A stretch of 64,000 nt of DNA, taken from the NCBI GenBank assembly GCA_005777235.1, contig SXND01000282.1:1-64000 (forward strand), written 5' to 3'. The stretch's first letter is position 1; the number at the start of each line of letters is the position of its first letter. The notes beneath the pieces were generated by a model. The model made no database searches. It was given only the letters and a program-made list of their open reading frames with translations, and was not told the DNA's origin. Of this stretch, positions 9,503-19,344 are shown piece after piece. This DNA comes from Pseudomonadota bacterium (GTDB lineage Bacteria; Tectomicrobia; Entotheonellia; Entotheonellales; Entotheonellaceae). Position numbers and translations under genes: made by a program.

Positions 9503-12500
9503 TCACTCCTCTTGTGTTGTGGATAGACTGAGGGCGCGGTCGGTCTCAACCACCTCCCTCTGTTCCTCCCGACGCAGCTCGCGCTCCCGCAGCCAATAAA
9601 AGATCACGGGCGTCACCAGCAGCACGTGGATGAGGGAGCTCACCATGCCGCCTAACACAGGCGCGGCCAGAGGCTTCATCACCTCCGCCCCGGTCGAATG
9701 ACTCCACATAAGTGGCAGCAGCCCCGCTACCACGGTCGAGACCGTCATCACCTTGGGGCGCAAGCGCAGCAGTGCCCCCGCGGTGACCGCCTCCAGCAGC
9801 GCCGCCCGCGTCAGCCGTCCGCCCAGAGCCTGGCGCTGACGCACCACGGCCTCTTCCAGATAGATCACCATCACCACCGCGGTCTGCACCGCGGTGCCAA
9901 ACAGCGCAATAAAGCCGACCAGCACGGCGACTGAGATGTTGTAGTCCAGGGCGTAGACCAGATAAATCCCCCCGGACAAGGCAAAAGGCACCGCCAGCAG
10001 CACATGCGCCGCCTCCAGCAGCGAGTGATAGGTCAGATACAGCAGGAGATAAATGACCGCCAGCACTACTGGGATGACGATTTGCAAACGCTGGCGGGCC
10101 CGCAGTTCATGCTCATACTGCCCGCTCCACTCCAGGTACGAGCCCTGCGGCAGTGGTACGGTCGCTGCCACCAGCGCTTTGGCCTCGGCCACAAAGCTGC
10201 CCACGTCCCGCCCGCGCACATTGAGCAGCACTGTGACCACCAGCAGGCCGTTTTCGCTGCTGATCATCGACGGGCCACTCACCTGCTTGAGGTCCGCCAC
10301 CTGCCCCAGAGGGATCTGCACGCCGTTAGGCGCTGGCACTGGCACACTGGCCAGGGCCTCGGGACTGCTGCGATACGATGGGGCGTAGCGCACGCGCACC
10401 GGGAAACGCTGGCGCCCTTCGATGGTCATGAACAGGTTGGTCTCACCGACGGCTGTCTCAATCACGTCCTGGATAGCGCCCACTGTAAGTCCATAGCGCG
10501 CCGCGGCCAGCCGATTGATGCGGATGTCGAGATACGGCGCCCCGGTGACCTGCTCGGGATAGACGTCCGCCGCCCCAGGAACACGCTGCAGCACCGCAGC
10601 TACGGCCCGGGCCCTCTCTTCCAGGACGGACAGATCCTGGCCAAAGAGTTTGACGCCGACTTCCGAGCGAATGCCCGTGGTCAGCATGTTGATGCGGTTA
10701 ATAATCGGCTGCGTCCAGATATTGGCCACGCCCGGTATGGTGGTGGCCGCATCCAATTCGCCGATGAGTTTTTCACGGGTGATGCCAGGCCGCCACTGCG
10801 CCACGGGCTTGAGATGGACTACGGTTTCCGTCATGTTCAGCGGCGCCGGGTCCGTCGACGTATCGGCCCGGGCGATCTTGGCGACCACGGTCGCCACTTC
10901 CGGTACACGTTGGATGGCCTCATTCTGCTGTCGGACAATGGCGATAGCCTGCGGCAGCGCGATGGCCGGGTCGGTGATCGGCATAAACATCAGGTCGCCC
11001 TCATTGAGCGGCGGCATGAATTCCCGCCCCAGGCTCGGCACCAGGCCCAGAGCGCCAGCCAACACCAGCACCGCCGCCCCGATAGTAAGCAGGCGGTGTC
11101 GCAAGGCCCAGCGCAGCAGCGGACGATAGAGCCAGACCAGCGGCCGCATGACCGGATTGGCCGTCTCGCTGTGCATCGTGCCGCCGAGCAGCAGCGTGCA
11201 TAGCACCGGCACCAGCGTCACCGACAGCAGCGTGGCGCCTGCCACGGCAAACGTTTTCGTGAAAGCCAGCGGATGAAACAGCTTGCCCTCCTGGCCGGTC
11301 AGGGCAAAGACCGGCAGGAAGGCCAGCAGGATAATCGCCATGGAGAAAAAGATCGGTCGCCCCACCAGCTGCGTGGCCTGGCGCACGGCAACCGCCACCG
11401 CACGGCGGTCGCGGGTATCGACCTGATGCTGCTCTAGGAAGCGGAAGGCGTTCTCCGTCACCACAATAGCCGCATCTACCAGCACACCAATGGCAATGGC
11501 GATCCCCGCCAGGGACATGATATTGGCACTGATGCCTAGGTAGCGCATGCCCAGAAAGGTGATCAGTACGGCCAGGGGTAAGGGCAGCGTGACAATCAGC
11601 ACCGAGCGCAGATGCATGAGAAACACCAGATGCGCCAGGGTGACAATAAGCGTTTCTTCGAGCAGGGCGCGTTTAAGCGTGTCCACCGCCCGCACGATGA
11701 GGTCCGAGCGGTCGTAAAAGGGCACGATAGTAACGCCACGCGGCAGTCCGGCAGCCAGAGCGGTGATTTTCGCTTTCACCTGCTGGATGACGTCAATGGT
11801 GCTCACCCCATAGCGTGCCACCACCACGCCGCCGACCGCCTCGGTGCTGCCTTTGATTAGGGCGCTAGCGCGAAACGCCTCGCCGATTTTCACCTCGGCC
11901 ACCTGGCGCACCAGCAGAGGCACGCCGTTCTCGGCGCTGATGACAATCTGCTCCAGGTCGCTGAGGCGCTCAATAAGTCCCAGACCACGGATGACAGTCC
12001 AGGTGCCGTTGGCTTCGACGACATTGCCGCCGACGTTACGATGGCTGCGCAGCACGGCATCGACCACGGCAGAGAACGGGATACGGAAGGCGCGCAGGCG
12101 GTTGGCGTCCACATCAATCTGATACTGCCGCACCACGCCACCGACACTCGCCACCTCCGCCACACCGGGCACGGCGTTGAGTTGATAGCGGATGAACCAG
12201 TCCTGCAGGGCGCGCAGATCGGCCAGCGCATAGCCTGGCCCTTCCACCGTGTACCACAACACGTGGCCCACGCCCGTGGCATCGGGGCCGAGCGTCGGCA
12301 CCACCCCTGACGGCAACGCTTTGCCTGCCAAGCTCAGGCGCTCCAACACCCGCGTGCGGGCAAAGTAGATATCGACCGCGTCGTCAAAAATAACGTTAAT
12401 CATGGAAAAACCGAAGGCGGAAGACGAGCGCACCACGCGCACGCCGGGCAGCCCTTGCAGACTGACGGTGAGCGGATAGGTAATCTGGTCCTCAATTTCC

Positions 12501-12676
12501 TGCGGCGAGCGCCCTGGCCAATCCGTGAAGACAATCACCTGGTTGTCCGACAGATCGGGAATGGCGTCAATGGGGACGGTGCGCAGAGCCCAATAGCCCC
12601 AACCAGCAACGAAGAGGAAACCCGCCACAACGAGAAAGCGGTTGCGTAGAGCCGCGTCGATAAGCCAGTGAATCAT
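9503..12676 (-). CDS. cusA: Heavy-metal efflux RND permease CusA/CzcA family
   Basis: [19 protein letters not shown]...[36 protein letters not shown]...; full RND topology; ORF track extends to 12982 but this ATG fits the family. Confidence 0.95.
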   Translation of the reverse strand: MIHWLIDAALRNRFLVVAGFLFVAGWGYWALRTVPIDAIPDLSDNQVIVFTDWPGRSPQEIEDQITYPLTVSLQGLPGVRVVRSSSAFGFSMINVIFDDAVDIYFARTRVLERLSLAGKALPSGVVPTLGPDATGVGHVLWYTVEGPGYALADLRALQDWFIRYQLNAVPGVAEVASVGGVVRQYQIDVDANRLRAFRIPFSAVVDAVLRSHRNVGGNVVEANGTWTVIRGLGLIERLSDLEQIVISAENGVPLLVRQVAEVKIGEAFRASALIKGSTEAVGGVVVARYGVSTIDVIQQVKAKITALAAGLPRGVTIVPFYDRSDLIVRAVDTLKRALLEETLIVTLAHLVFLMHLRSVLIVTLPLPLAVLITFLGMRYLGISANIMSLAGIAIAIGVLVDAAIVVTENAFRFLEQHQVDTRDRRAVAVAVRQATQLVGRPIFFSMAIILLAFLPVFALTGQEGKLFHPLAFTKTFAVAGATLLSVTLVPVLCTLLLGGTMHSETANPVMRPLVWLYRPLLRWALRHRLLTIGAAVLVLAGALGLVPSLGREFMPPLNEGDLMFMPITDPAIALPQAIAIVRQQNEAIQRVPEVATVVAKIARADTSTDPAPLNMTETVVHLKPVAQWRPGITREKLIGELDAATTIPGVANIWTQPIINRINMLTTGIRSEVGVKLFGQDLSVLEERARAVAAVLQRVPGAADVYPEQVTGAPYLDIRINRLAAARYGLTVGAIQDVIETAVGETNLFMTIEGRQRFPVRVRYAPSYRSSPEALASVPVPAPNGVQIPLGQVADLKQVSGPSMISSENGLLVVTVLLNVRGRDVGSFVAEAKALVAATVPLPQGSYLEWSGQYEHELRARQRLQIVIPVVLAVIYLLLYLTYHSLLEAAHVLLAVPFALSGGIYLVYALDYNISVAVLVGFIALFGTAVQTAVVMVIYLEEAVVRQRQALGGRLTRAALLEAVTAGALLRLRPKVMTVSTVVAGLLPLMWSHSTGAEVMKPLAAPVLGGMVSSLIHVLLVTPVIFYWLRERELRREEQREVVETDRALSLSTTQEE

Positions 12677-12797
12677 GCGTGTGTGCCCTCTCTCCCCACC
12701 ACACCGGCGTGGACGGATCCCACGCGCAGCGCGGCACCAGCGCGCGCCAAGCTGCCAGCGCGCTCGTGCTCCTAACCATGGTACGATATGAGATGTC

Positions 12798-13064
12798 TTA
12801 TGCAAGAGACCGGGCGAGGAATTCCGGCGGTGGTGTGGGAACCGGCGTACAGGGATGGAGCAGACAAGGCATCGTACACAGCACGAGACGAGTGACCGGG
12901 AGCGGCACAGAGACCACGCGGTCGGAGACGACACTGGGTGAGGTGGCACACACGCCTGGACAGCTTGATCCCATGCTGACACAGCAGGTGCATGACAAGC
13001 TCACGAGAGCTGCCATAGCCCACAGGGTCACGGTCAGGATGGCGATCAGGCGGTGTCGAGGCAT
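12798..13064 (-). CDS. Small Cys-rich exported protein upstream of cusA
   Basis: [40 protein letters not shown]...[17 protein letters not shown]; hydrophobic signal plus 8 Cys, co-oriented with cusA. Confidence 0.45.
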   Translation of the reverse strand: MPRHRLIAILTVTLWAMAALVSLSCTCCVSMGSSCPGVCATSPSVVSDRVVSVPLPVTRLVLCTMPCLLHPCTPVPTPPPEFLARSLA

Positions 13065-13178
13065 GCAAGAAACTCCACTGCGTGCGACCTCTCTCCAGAG
13101 CATGTGAGTGGTAGTATACGCCACATCAGGGGCATTGTGCTAGGATGCTGTGCACGGCATTATCCGTCTGGCGTGTCG

Positions 13179-14096
13179 ATGTGGCCTGGCCCTAGGTTCG
13201 AAGGAGCGTGTGTGGAGCAACGGATTCCTGTCTTGGTAGTGTCGGGGTTTTTGGGGGCGGGGAAAACGACCCTGGTGTGCCATCTTCTGCAAGAGGCCCA
13301 GCGCACGGGGGTCCGGGTCGCCGTGGTCTCTAACGAATTCGGCGCTTTGGGCATTGATAAAGCCCTGCTGGGGGAAGGTGACAACGCCTATGTCGAACTC
13401 GAAGGCGGCTGCGTGTGCTGTCAACTATCCGACAGCCTCATTGAGACTTTGCAGATGCTGCGGGAACGGGTGCAGCCCGAGCGTATCATCATTGAAACGT
13501 CCGGCGTGGCGCTGCCCTTTGACACGCAGCTGCACCTGTGGCGGGAACCGGTTGCAGCGTGGGTCGGCGATGACATGGCCGTGGTGGTAGTCAATGCCGA
13601 GCAGCTAGCCGCGGGACGCGACCTCGAGGGCACGTTTGAAGATCAAGTGTCGTCAGCGGATCTCCTGCTGCTCAACAAGACGGACCTCGTGACGCCCGAC
13701 GCTTTAACCCAGGCCGCCGCCGTACTGCAGAGCCTCGCCCCCGATACCCCAACGGTACGCGCCGTGCAAGGTTGGGTCGATCCAGCGCTGCTCTTTCCCC
13801 CCGATCTCGCGAGCCTGCGCGCCGAGCGTCGGGCCACCCCGCCCGAGCCGCACGCGCATCATCATGACATGTTTGAGGCCACGGAACTGCCGATCGCTGC
13901 CGGCGTGAGCCCAGAGGCACTGTGTGCGCATCTCCAGCAGCTCGGGGCCTTGCGCGCCAAGGGGTTTGTCGAAACCTCGCAGGGGGTGCGCCTCGTGCAG
14001 GGGGTGGGACGGCGTATCGAACTGCTGGCGCCTACGCTGCCACCACCCTCTGAGTTGCTCGGGCGGGTGATGGTGATTACCCGCAGAGCCAGGTGA
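13179..14096 (+). CDS. CobW/COG0523 family GTPase (G3E)
   Basis: RIPVLVVSGFLGAGKTTLVCHLLQ, EGGCVCCQLSDSL, LLLNKTDLV, His-rich EPHAHHHD segment; alternative GTG start at 13212. Confidence 0.9.
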   Translation: MWPGPRFEGACVEQRIPVLVVSGFLGAGKTTLVCHLLQEAQRTGVRVAVVSNEFGALGIDKALLGEGDNAYVELEGGCVCCQLSDSLIETLQMLRERVQPERIIIETSGVALPFDTQLHLWREPVAAWVGDDMAVVVVNAEQLAAGRDLEGTFEDQVSSADLLLLNKTDLVTPDALTQAAAVLQSLAPDTPTVRAVQGWVDPALLFPPDLASLRAERRATPPEPHAHHHDMFEATELPIAAGVSPEALCAHLQQLGALRAKGFVETSQGVRLVQGVGRRIELLAPTLPPPSELLGRVMVITRRAR

Positions 14097-14156
14097 GGCC
14101 GACATCTGCTCTGGACTTGACGTACTCCCCATGGCTGAAGCCAGGGGATTCTGGGA

Positions 14157-15319
14157 TCAACCATCCACGCTGGCCGAAGCCAGGCTGACAGGATGTCCCC
14201 CACAGGAAGACGCCCCTTCCTGATCGAGATTGATGGCCGCGTTCAGATCGCGGCGATGGGTCTTCTTACACGCGACACAGGTCCAGACCCGATCACGGAG
14301 CGTGATAGGCTCGTTGACGTGTCCACAGGCGGCACACAACTTGGTCGAGGGAAACCAGCGCCCCACATGCTGCACCAGCACGCCCGTTTTTGCGGCAACA
14401 TGGTGCAGGATGTCGACGAAACTGGCAAAGCCCAGGTCCGACACCTTGCGGCCCCACAGGGCTTTCATGCCGCTCAGGTTCAGCGTCTCCAGACGGATGA
14501 TGTCGTACTGCCTGCACAGGTCGTGCGCCAGAGCCCAGTGAAACGCCTGACGGACATGGGCCACACGCCGGTGCACCCGCGCCAGATGCAGCTTGGCCTG
14601 GTGGCAATTGCACGAGCCGCGTTGTTTGCGTGCCAACTTCCGGCTGGCTGTCACCAGGGCCTTCAGACGCTGCTTGAAGGGTTGCGGAGCGTGGTACTCC
14701 GTCCCATCACTGCCGGTGAGATACGTCGTCAGCCCGAAATCAAAGCCTGCACTGTTACCTGTCATGACTCGATCACTAGGCTCAGACTCGACAAGGCAGG
14801 AAAAATACACAAACAGTTCTCCCAGGGTATCACGCTTGATGGTCACCGTCTTGATGGTGCCTTCAATCTCGCGGGACTTCGCGAAGCGATACACCGTGGT
14901 CCCGATCTTCAGCCGGTTGCCACCACGCAGCTTCCAGCTGGCTTGCGTCAAGGTGAACGACTTGGCCTTACGAACCTTGCGAAAGGTCGGTGGACCCACA
15001 CGCCGCGTCGTCTTTCCGGATTTGCGCTCCTTCAGGCTCTGGAAGAAGCGTTGATAGCCCTTGTCGATACGACGGGCAATGTCCTGGATGGCTTGCGAGC
15101 CGAGTTGTCGCCACCAGGCGTACTTGGGCAACCGCTTCAGCTTGGCCAGGTGGGCGTGGAGTGTATACAGCGCCAGCGATTTTTTGTACCGGCGGTATAC
15201 CGGCGATGCAACGCAATACAGGAGTTGTGAATCGCCCCGCCGACGTTGATCTGGCGATGCAACCGTTTACTGCGCTTTCTCAGGTACAGTTTATACTTAA
15301 ATGTCTGGTGGTCGCTCAC
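14157..15319 (-). pseudogene. tnpB: TnpB (IS605 OrfB) RNA-guided nuclease, disrupted by a one-base frameshift near 15196
   Basis: GTG at 15319: VSDHQTFKYKLYLRKRSKRLHRQINVGGAIHNSCIALHRRY in one frame; RRYKKSLALYTLHAHLAKLKRLPKYAWWRQLGSQAIQDIARRI... in the other. RuvC-like FDFG, ETLNLS and RDLNAAINL and zinc-finger CAACGHVN..CVACKK all in the 14157-15131 ORF. Confidence 0.85.
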
Positions 15320-15462
15320 GTGATCCCTTCGCGTTTGGCGTGGGCACGGATTATCACTTCCAGCATGGCCGTCATACTGATGGCCGATTTGTCTGCCAGT
15401 GCCCGCAAGAGCCGCTTGGCTTCCTTGCTGAGTCGAAGACTGGTGGCGTGTGGTTTTTTCAT
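15316..15462 (-). CDS. 48-aa ribbon-helix-helix-like protein, GTGA overlap with tnpB start
   Basis: MKKPHATSLRLSKEAKRLLRALADKSAISMTAMLEVIIRAHAKREGIT*; below the ORF-track size cutoff; stop TGA overlaps tnpB GTG. Confidence 0.7.
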   Translation of the reverse strand: MKKPHATSLRLSKEAKRLLRALADKSAISMTAMLEVIIRAHAKREGIT

Positions 15463-15619
15463 ACCGCAAGTCACCACTGTTTTTGCGGTAGTTTCAACCC
15501 TGTTGGCCGAGGACGGCCAAACCTCCTTATATCCCCATGTCTACAGCCAGGGGCTTTGCGGAGGTCTTGGTAAACCAAGCGATGCGTACGTCCGGCCTGC
15601 TCGATCACTCAGTGCAACT

Positions 15620-18109
15620 TCAAATGGACAGTGATCGGGAACTGGGGACGACCCGGACCAGACGCAACCCGAGACTGTTGTCGCGATTGCCGGGCGCGCT
15701 GCCGGTGCGATAGGCCGCGCGCGCGTCGAGAAAATCGTCGTCCCACGACCCGCCGCGCACGACGCGCCGGGCGCTTGAAGTGGGATGAACCTCCTCACGA
15801 CCATCTACAGCGTCGTAGGGATAATCGGCAAACAGGCTACTAGTCCAGTCCCAGGTATTACCAATCATGTCCACCAACCCCTCGGGAGGTGCCCCGCCCG
15901 GAAACACGCCGATGGGCGTAGTCCGGCGGACATGTGCCTCAAAGACATTGCAGCAAGAGGCCTCGAAGTCGTCACCGAAGGCATAACGCCGCCCTTCTCG
16001 TCCACGGGCCGCCGCCTCCCACTCGGCCTCCGTAGGCAAACGAAAGGTCACGCCAGTCTGAGCACTCAGCCAGGCACAATAGGCGCGTGCCTCAAACCAG
16101 CACAGCCCCACCACCGGTTGTGCCGGCTTATTGAAGGCGTCGTCATTCCAGTACGCTGGCTGGGTTTGACGCCCTGGCGGATACCAGGTGTCCAACTGCG
16201 TTGTAAAAGCCTCGTCGCTCATGCTCACCCAGCTTTCCCAGCTCTCCAGTCGTTTCGACGTCATACGCCCTTGCTGCGGCCACTGCCGTATCTCCTCCAA
16301 ATGTTCCCGTACAGTCTTCCGGTTCTCGTGCCACTGCTGCTTCGCCCCCTCTGCCGTGCTCTCACCGCACCGCCAGGCTTGCGCCTCAGTCCCCTCCCAC
16401 CAGCGCTCCTCGTCATAACCACCGGCCTGCATAAACAGCGCCCACTCAGCATTGGTCACCGGGAATTGCCCCAGGGCAAACGGCGCCAGCTCCACCGCGT
16501 GCACCGGCGCTTCAGGCGCGTAATGTCCCTCGTCACTGCCGATACGATACGTGCCGCCGGGGATAGCGATCATGGGCGGCAGCAGGTACGCCCCATACCG
16601 CCCCTGGCGCCGTTCAAAGCGCGGATCTCCCAGGGGCCCCAGGGCCAGCCCGGCGGCAGTGCGGGCGCGCAGATCGGCTGTGGGGTCTTGCGTGCGCGCC
16701 ACCAGGGCCTGGCGCAGCCGTCCCCGCAGCGCCTCCGACACCTGCACCTTCGGCTGCGCCGCACAGCGCCCAGCCAGCGGCAGGTTCGCCTCCATCAACG
16801 CCGCGATAAAGGCATCCGACTGGCGCGCCATCGCCGCCGCCAGTACGGTGGTCTCCTCCCAGCCAGTCCCGGGCAGGGGCGGCAGCGGGTCGCTGTCGGC
16901 CAGCGTCGCCAGCGTGGTCTGCAGATCCGGCACCACCTCCGTGGCACGCCAGGGCTGCTGCACCAGGGCTGGTTGTGACGCAAGAGCCAGACGGCGGGCA
17001 GCAAAATACTCTTGCAACAACTGATGCACGAACAGCACGGCGTCCTGCGGCTGATCTTCATCCACCACGCCTAGGGCTTCGCCCGCGTGCAGGATGTCCA
17101 CGGCGCGGGGGTGATCGAGCAGCGCCACGGCCTCGTCATAGGCCAGGCGCACCTGGGTCGACTCCTGGACCGCGCCGCGCTGCTGCATCTGCCAGGCCAG
17201 GGTGCTCAGGCGTGGCAACAGCAGGCCACGCTCGGGCAACACTGGCGGTGGCGGCTGGCCGTACTGCAACAGGCGCTGCCGGTTACGCGCTTCCAACATG
17301 TCGGGGAGGAACAGCGGGTGGTCGCCCTCGACCTCGCGACGTAGGGCTTGCCACACAAAGCCGGTGAACAGGGCGGCGCGTCCGCGTGGGATGTGGCCGT
17401 CGCTACTCTGCTGCACCAGCAATTTCAGGTAATATGGTGAGCGCAGCAGCTCCAGTTGCGGCGTGCCGCGCAGCTGCTGCCACAGGGCGGCGGCGATGGC
17501 CTCGGGGCAGTAGCGCTGCACAAAGGCCTCCACCTGCGCATCGGACAGCGCCTCAATGCGTACCTGCGGCACGGGCAGGGTCTTGGAGGACAGCGTCACA
17601 CTGTAATCCAGGCTGCGACAGGAAAACAGCACCCGTGTGCCTGGAGTCTCCTGCGCCAGAGTGTGCAGCCAGTCACGCCACAGGGGGATCAAATCCGCCG
17701 ACATCTCGTTCAAGGCATCCAACAATAGGGTGAGGCGGCGTTCCCGTAACAGCGTCTCCAGGGGTGGCAGCGCTGGCTGCCTGACCGCCCAGCGTGCCGC
17801 CAGCCAGGCACCGGGTTGCAGCAACGGCACGCCGGTACGCGGCGGCTTATAGTCGTTGAGCGGTACAAAGAAGGTCAGGGGGGCCTGGCTGAGATCGCCG
17901 CCAGCGGTGAGCACTGTACGGGCCGTGTCGAGTTCATAATGCCGCAACAGAGTACTTTTGCCGGCCCCCGGTGGTCCCAGCACCACCACAGCGGGATCGT
18001 CCGCCACGCGGGCCAGCACCTCGTGCAGGTCATGAAACGACTCGTTGCTGCTCTGGAAGTGCACTCCCGGCGCGTCTGGCCCCTGATCGAGCAGCAGGGT
18101 GAGGTGCAC
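15620..18109 (-). CDS. NACHT-type NTPase with C-terminal FGE-sulfatase/C-lectin-fold domain
   Basis: Walker A GPPGAGKSTLLRH, Walker B LTLLLDALNEM; C-terminal IPGGTYRIGSDEG...PVTNAEWALFM...VGLCWFEARAYCAWLSAQTGVTFRLPTEAEWEAAARG...DMIGNTWDWTSS...RRVVRGGSWDDDFLDARAAYRT...RDNSLGLRLVRV. Confidence 0.9.
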   Translation of the reverse strand: MHLTLLLDQGPDAPGVHFQSSNESFHDLHEVLARVADDPAVVVLGPPGAGKSTLLRHYELDTARTVLTAGGDLSQAPLTFFVPLNDYKPPRTGVPLLQPGAWLAARWAVRQPALPPLETLLRERRLTLLLDALNEMSADLIPLWRDWLHTLAQETPGTRVLFSCRSLDYSVTLSSKTLPVPQVRIEALSDAQVEAFVQRYCPEAIAAALWQQLRGTPQLELLRSPYYLKLLVQQSSDGHIPRGRAALFTGFVWQALRREVEGDHPLFLPDMLEARNRQRLLQYGQPPPPVLPERGLLLPRLSTLAWQMQQRGAVQESTQVRLAYDEAVALLDHPRAVDILHAGEALGVVDEDQPQDAVLFVHQLLQEYFAARRLALASQPALVQQPWRATEVVPDLQTTLATLADSDPLPPLPGTGWEETTVLAAAMARQSDAFIAALMEANLPLAGRCAAQPKVQVSEALRGRLRQALVARTQDPTADLRARTAAGLALGPLGDPRFERRQGRYGAYLLPPMIAIPGGTYRIGSDEGHYAPEAPVHAVELAPFALGQFPVTNAEWALFMQAGGYDEERWWEGTEAQAWRCGESTAEGAKQQWHENRKTVREHLEEIRQWPQQGRMTSKRLESWESWVSMSDEAFTTQLDTWYPPGRQTQPAYWNDDAFNKPAQPVVGLCWFEARAYCAWLSAQTGVTFRLPTEAEWEAAARGREGRRYAFGDDFEASCCNVFEAHVRRTTPIGVFPGGAPPEGLVDMIGNTWDWTSSLFADYPYDAVDGREEVHPTSSARRVVRGGSWDDDFLDARAAYRTGSAPGNRDNSLGLRLVRVVPSSRSLSI

Positions 18110-18228
18110 AAAGCGCTTGTCCAGGGCATGGCGCTCGCCGGACCAGCGCTCGACGCAGGTGGTGTAATAGGTGCGATACGCCTCGTCATCTGGACCCGAG
18201 GGGGGAGACGTGGATCCTGGCCCCGGGT

Positions 18229-18573
18229 CTACGAAGGGTGCGGCAGGCCCTCCAGCAGATCGGCCCGACCAATGGCACGCACGGCGTCAGGGAGTTTGCC
18301 CAGATGGCGGCGCGCCTCCAACCGCTCCCAGACACCACGCGGCTCGTTGCCCTGGCTAAAGCGAGCTTTTTCGTGGGCCTGCATGCCAACATGATCGGCG
18401 AGATCCTGCCAATCTGCCCCCAGGCGGTGGCAAAAATCGAGCTTCACCTCGCCCAGGGTACGCGGGGGTGCTGGGCGAGCTGCCGGCGGCTCCCAACCGG
18501 CGCCGTACACCAGGCCACGGTGCTCATAGCCGTGCTTATCACGGAACGTAAACGGCGTCCACGGCCCGTTCAT
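18229..18573 (-). CDS. Small protein with death-like/effector-associated (EAD-type) domain
   Basis: VKLDFCHRLGADWQDLADHVGMQAHEKARFSQGNEPRGVWERLEARRHLGKLPDAVRAIGRADLLEGL; resembles adaptor domains of NACHT/STAND systems. Confidence 0.55.
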   Translation of the reverse strand: MNGPWTPFTFRDKHGYEHRGLVYGAGWEPPAARPAPPRTLGEVKLDFCHRLGADWQDLADHVGMQAHEKARFSQGNEPRGVWERLEARRHLGKLPDAVRAIGRADLLEGLPHPS

Positions 18574-18612
18574 GGATGCAGGAACACGCTCGTGGTATTG
18601 GACAGCGGCACG

Positions 18613-19083
18613 CTACTCGGTGTGGAACAGCGCCGTCATGGCCAGCGCCAGGGGCTGCGCCTGCTGCCCGGCGTAATCTTTGAACGGCTGATAGCTCAAA
18701 AAACGGGCCGCCCGTGCAAACGCCTCGCTGTGGTACTGGTCCTCGATCAGCGTCACGGCGCCCAGATCCAGCGCCCCGTAGAGCCGCAAGGGCAGGGCCA
18801 CGCTATCCTGGGCGTTGTGGGCCGCGAGGAGGTCATTGAGGCGGAAGGCATAGGCCAGGGCCTCTGGTGGCGCGGCGCCAATGAGCAAGAAATAATAGCC
18901 ATCCCCGGTGCCATGACGGCGCCAGGTGCTCCACAGCGCGCCCTCGGGAATGAACGCACGGGCGGCCTCGGTGGCCATATCTTGCAGGCGGCGCACGATG
19001 AGTGCCTGCGTGTCGGCGTTGTAGGTGGTGAAACCCCGCACGTCAATATAGACAATTGGGATGCGGTCCCAGCGCTCGGTCAT
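18613..19083 (-). CDS. Class III nucleotidyl cyclase-like catalytic domain protein
   Basis: IPIVYIDVRGFTTYNAD, RRHGTGDGYYFLL, GALDLGAVTLIEDQYHSEAFARAARFL; both metal-binding Asp positions appear present. Confidence 0.65.
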   Translation of the reverse strand: MTERWDRIPIVYIDVRGFTTYNADTQALIVRRLQDMATEAARAFIPEGALWSTWRRHGTGDGYYFLLIGAAPPEALAYAFRLNDLLAAHNAQDSVALPLRLYGALDLGAVTLIEDQYHSEAFARAARFLSYQPFKDYAGQQAQPLALAMTALFHTE

Positions 19084-19186
19084 ATGGGCTGCTCCTCTTT
19101 CGCACATCTCTGGGGCCAGAGATGCTGCTCTCTTGTCCTAAGTACCTGGCCATAAGTTTGCGCCATGTGCGTCTGGCGGTCCTACC

Positions 19187-19243
19187 CTGGGAGCGCGGCC
19201 ATCCTGGCCGCTTCCGGAGCGGGCGAGACGCCCGCGCTCCCAG
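19187..19243. repeat. Dispersed palindromic repeat family A, copy 2
   Basis: ctgggagcgcggccatcctggccgcttccggagcgggcgagacgcccgcgctcccag. Confidence 0.85.
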
Positions 19244-19292
19244 GAAAAACCAGGCAAGAATTTTTGTCCAGGGACTTCGAACCTCTCTGTAA

Positions 19293-19320
19293 TAGGGGCC
19301 ACCGGCCGGTCGCTCCTACG
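19293..19320. repeat. Palindromic repeat family B, degenerate copy
   Basis: taggggccaccggccggtcgctcctacg, compare the perfect copy at 42006-42037. Confidence 0.6.
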
Positions 19321-19344
19321 ACGCAGGGAGGTCTTTGCACCGTG

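Larger units (their letters stand above)
14127..15576 (-). mobile_element. tnpB-only IS200/IS605 (IS1341-like) element 1
   Basis: End hairpins ccccatggctgaagccagggg (14127-14147) and ccccatgtctacagccagggg (15534-15554) flank a tnpB ORF; end sequences match element 2. Confidence 0.75.

Noticed and set aside
10004-11203. 399-aa plus-strand ORF
   Set aside because: Antisense to cusA; a typical high-GC shadow ORF with His/Gln/Arg-rich composition.
14193-15230. 345-aa plus-strand ORF
   Set aside because: Antisense to tnpB element 1.
15541-15760. DGR template/variable repeat pair
   Set aside because: No second copy and no reverse transcriptase visible in the window; kept only as a hypothesis.
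15785-16978. 397-aa plus-strand ORF
   Set aside because: Antisense to the NACHT-FGE gene, low-complexity composition.
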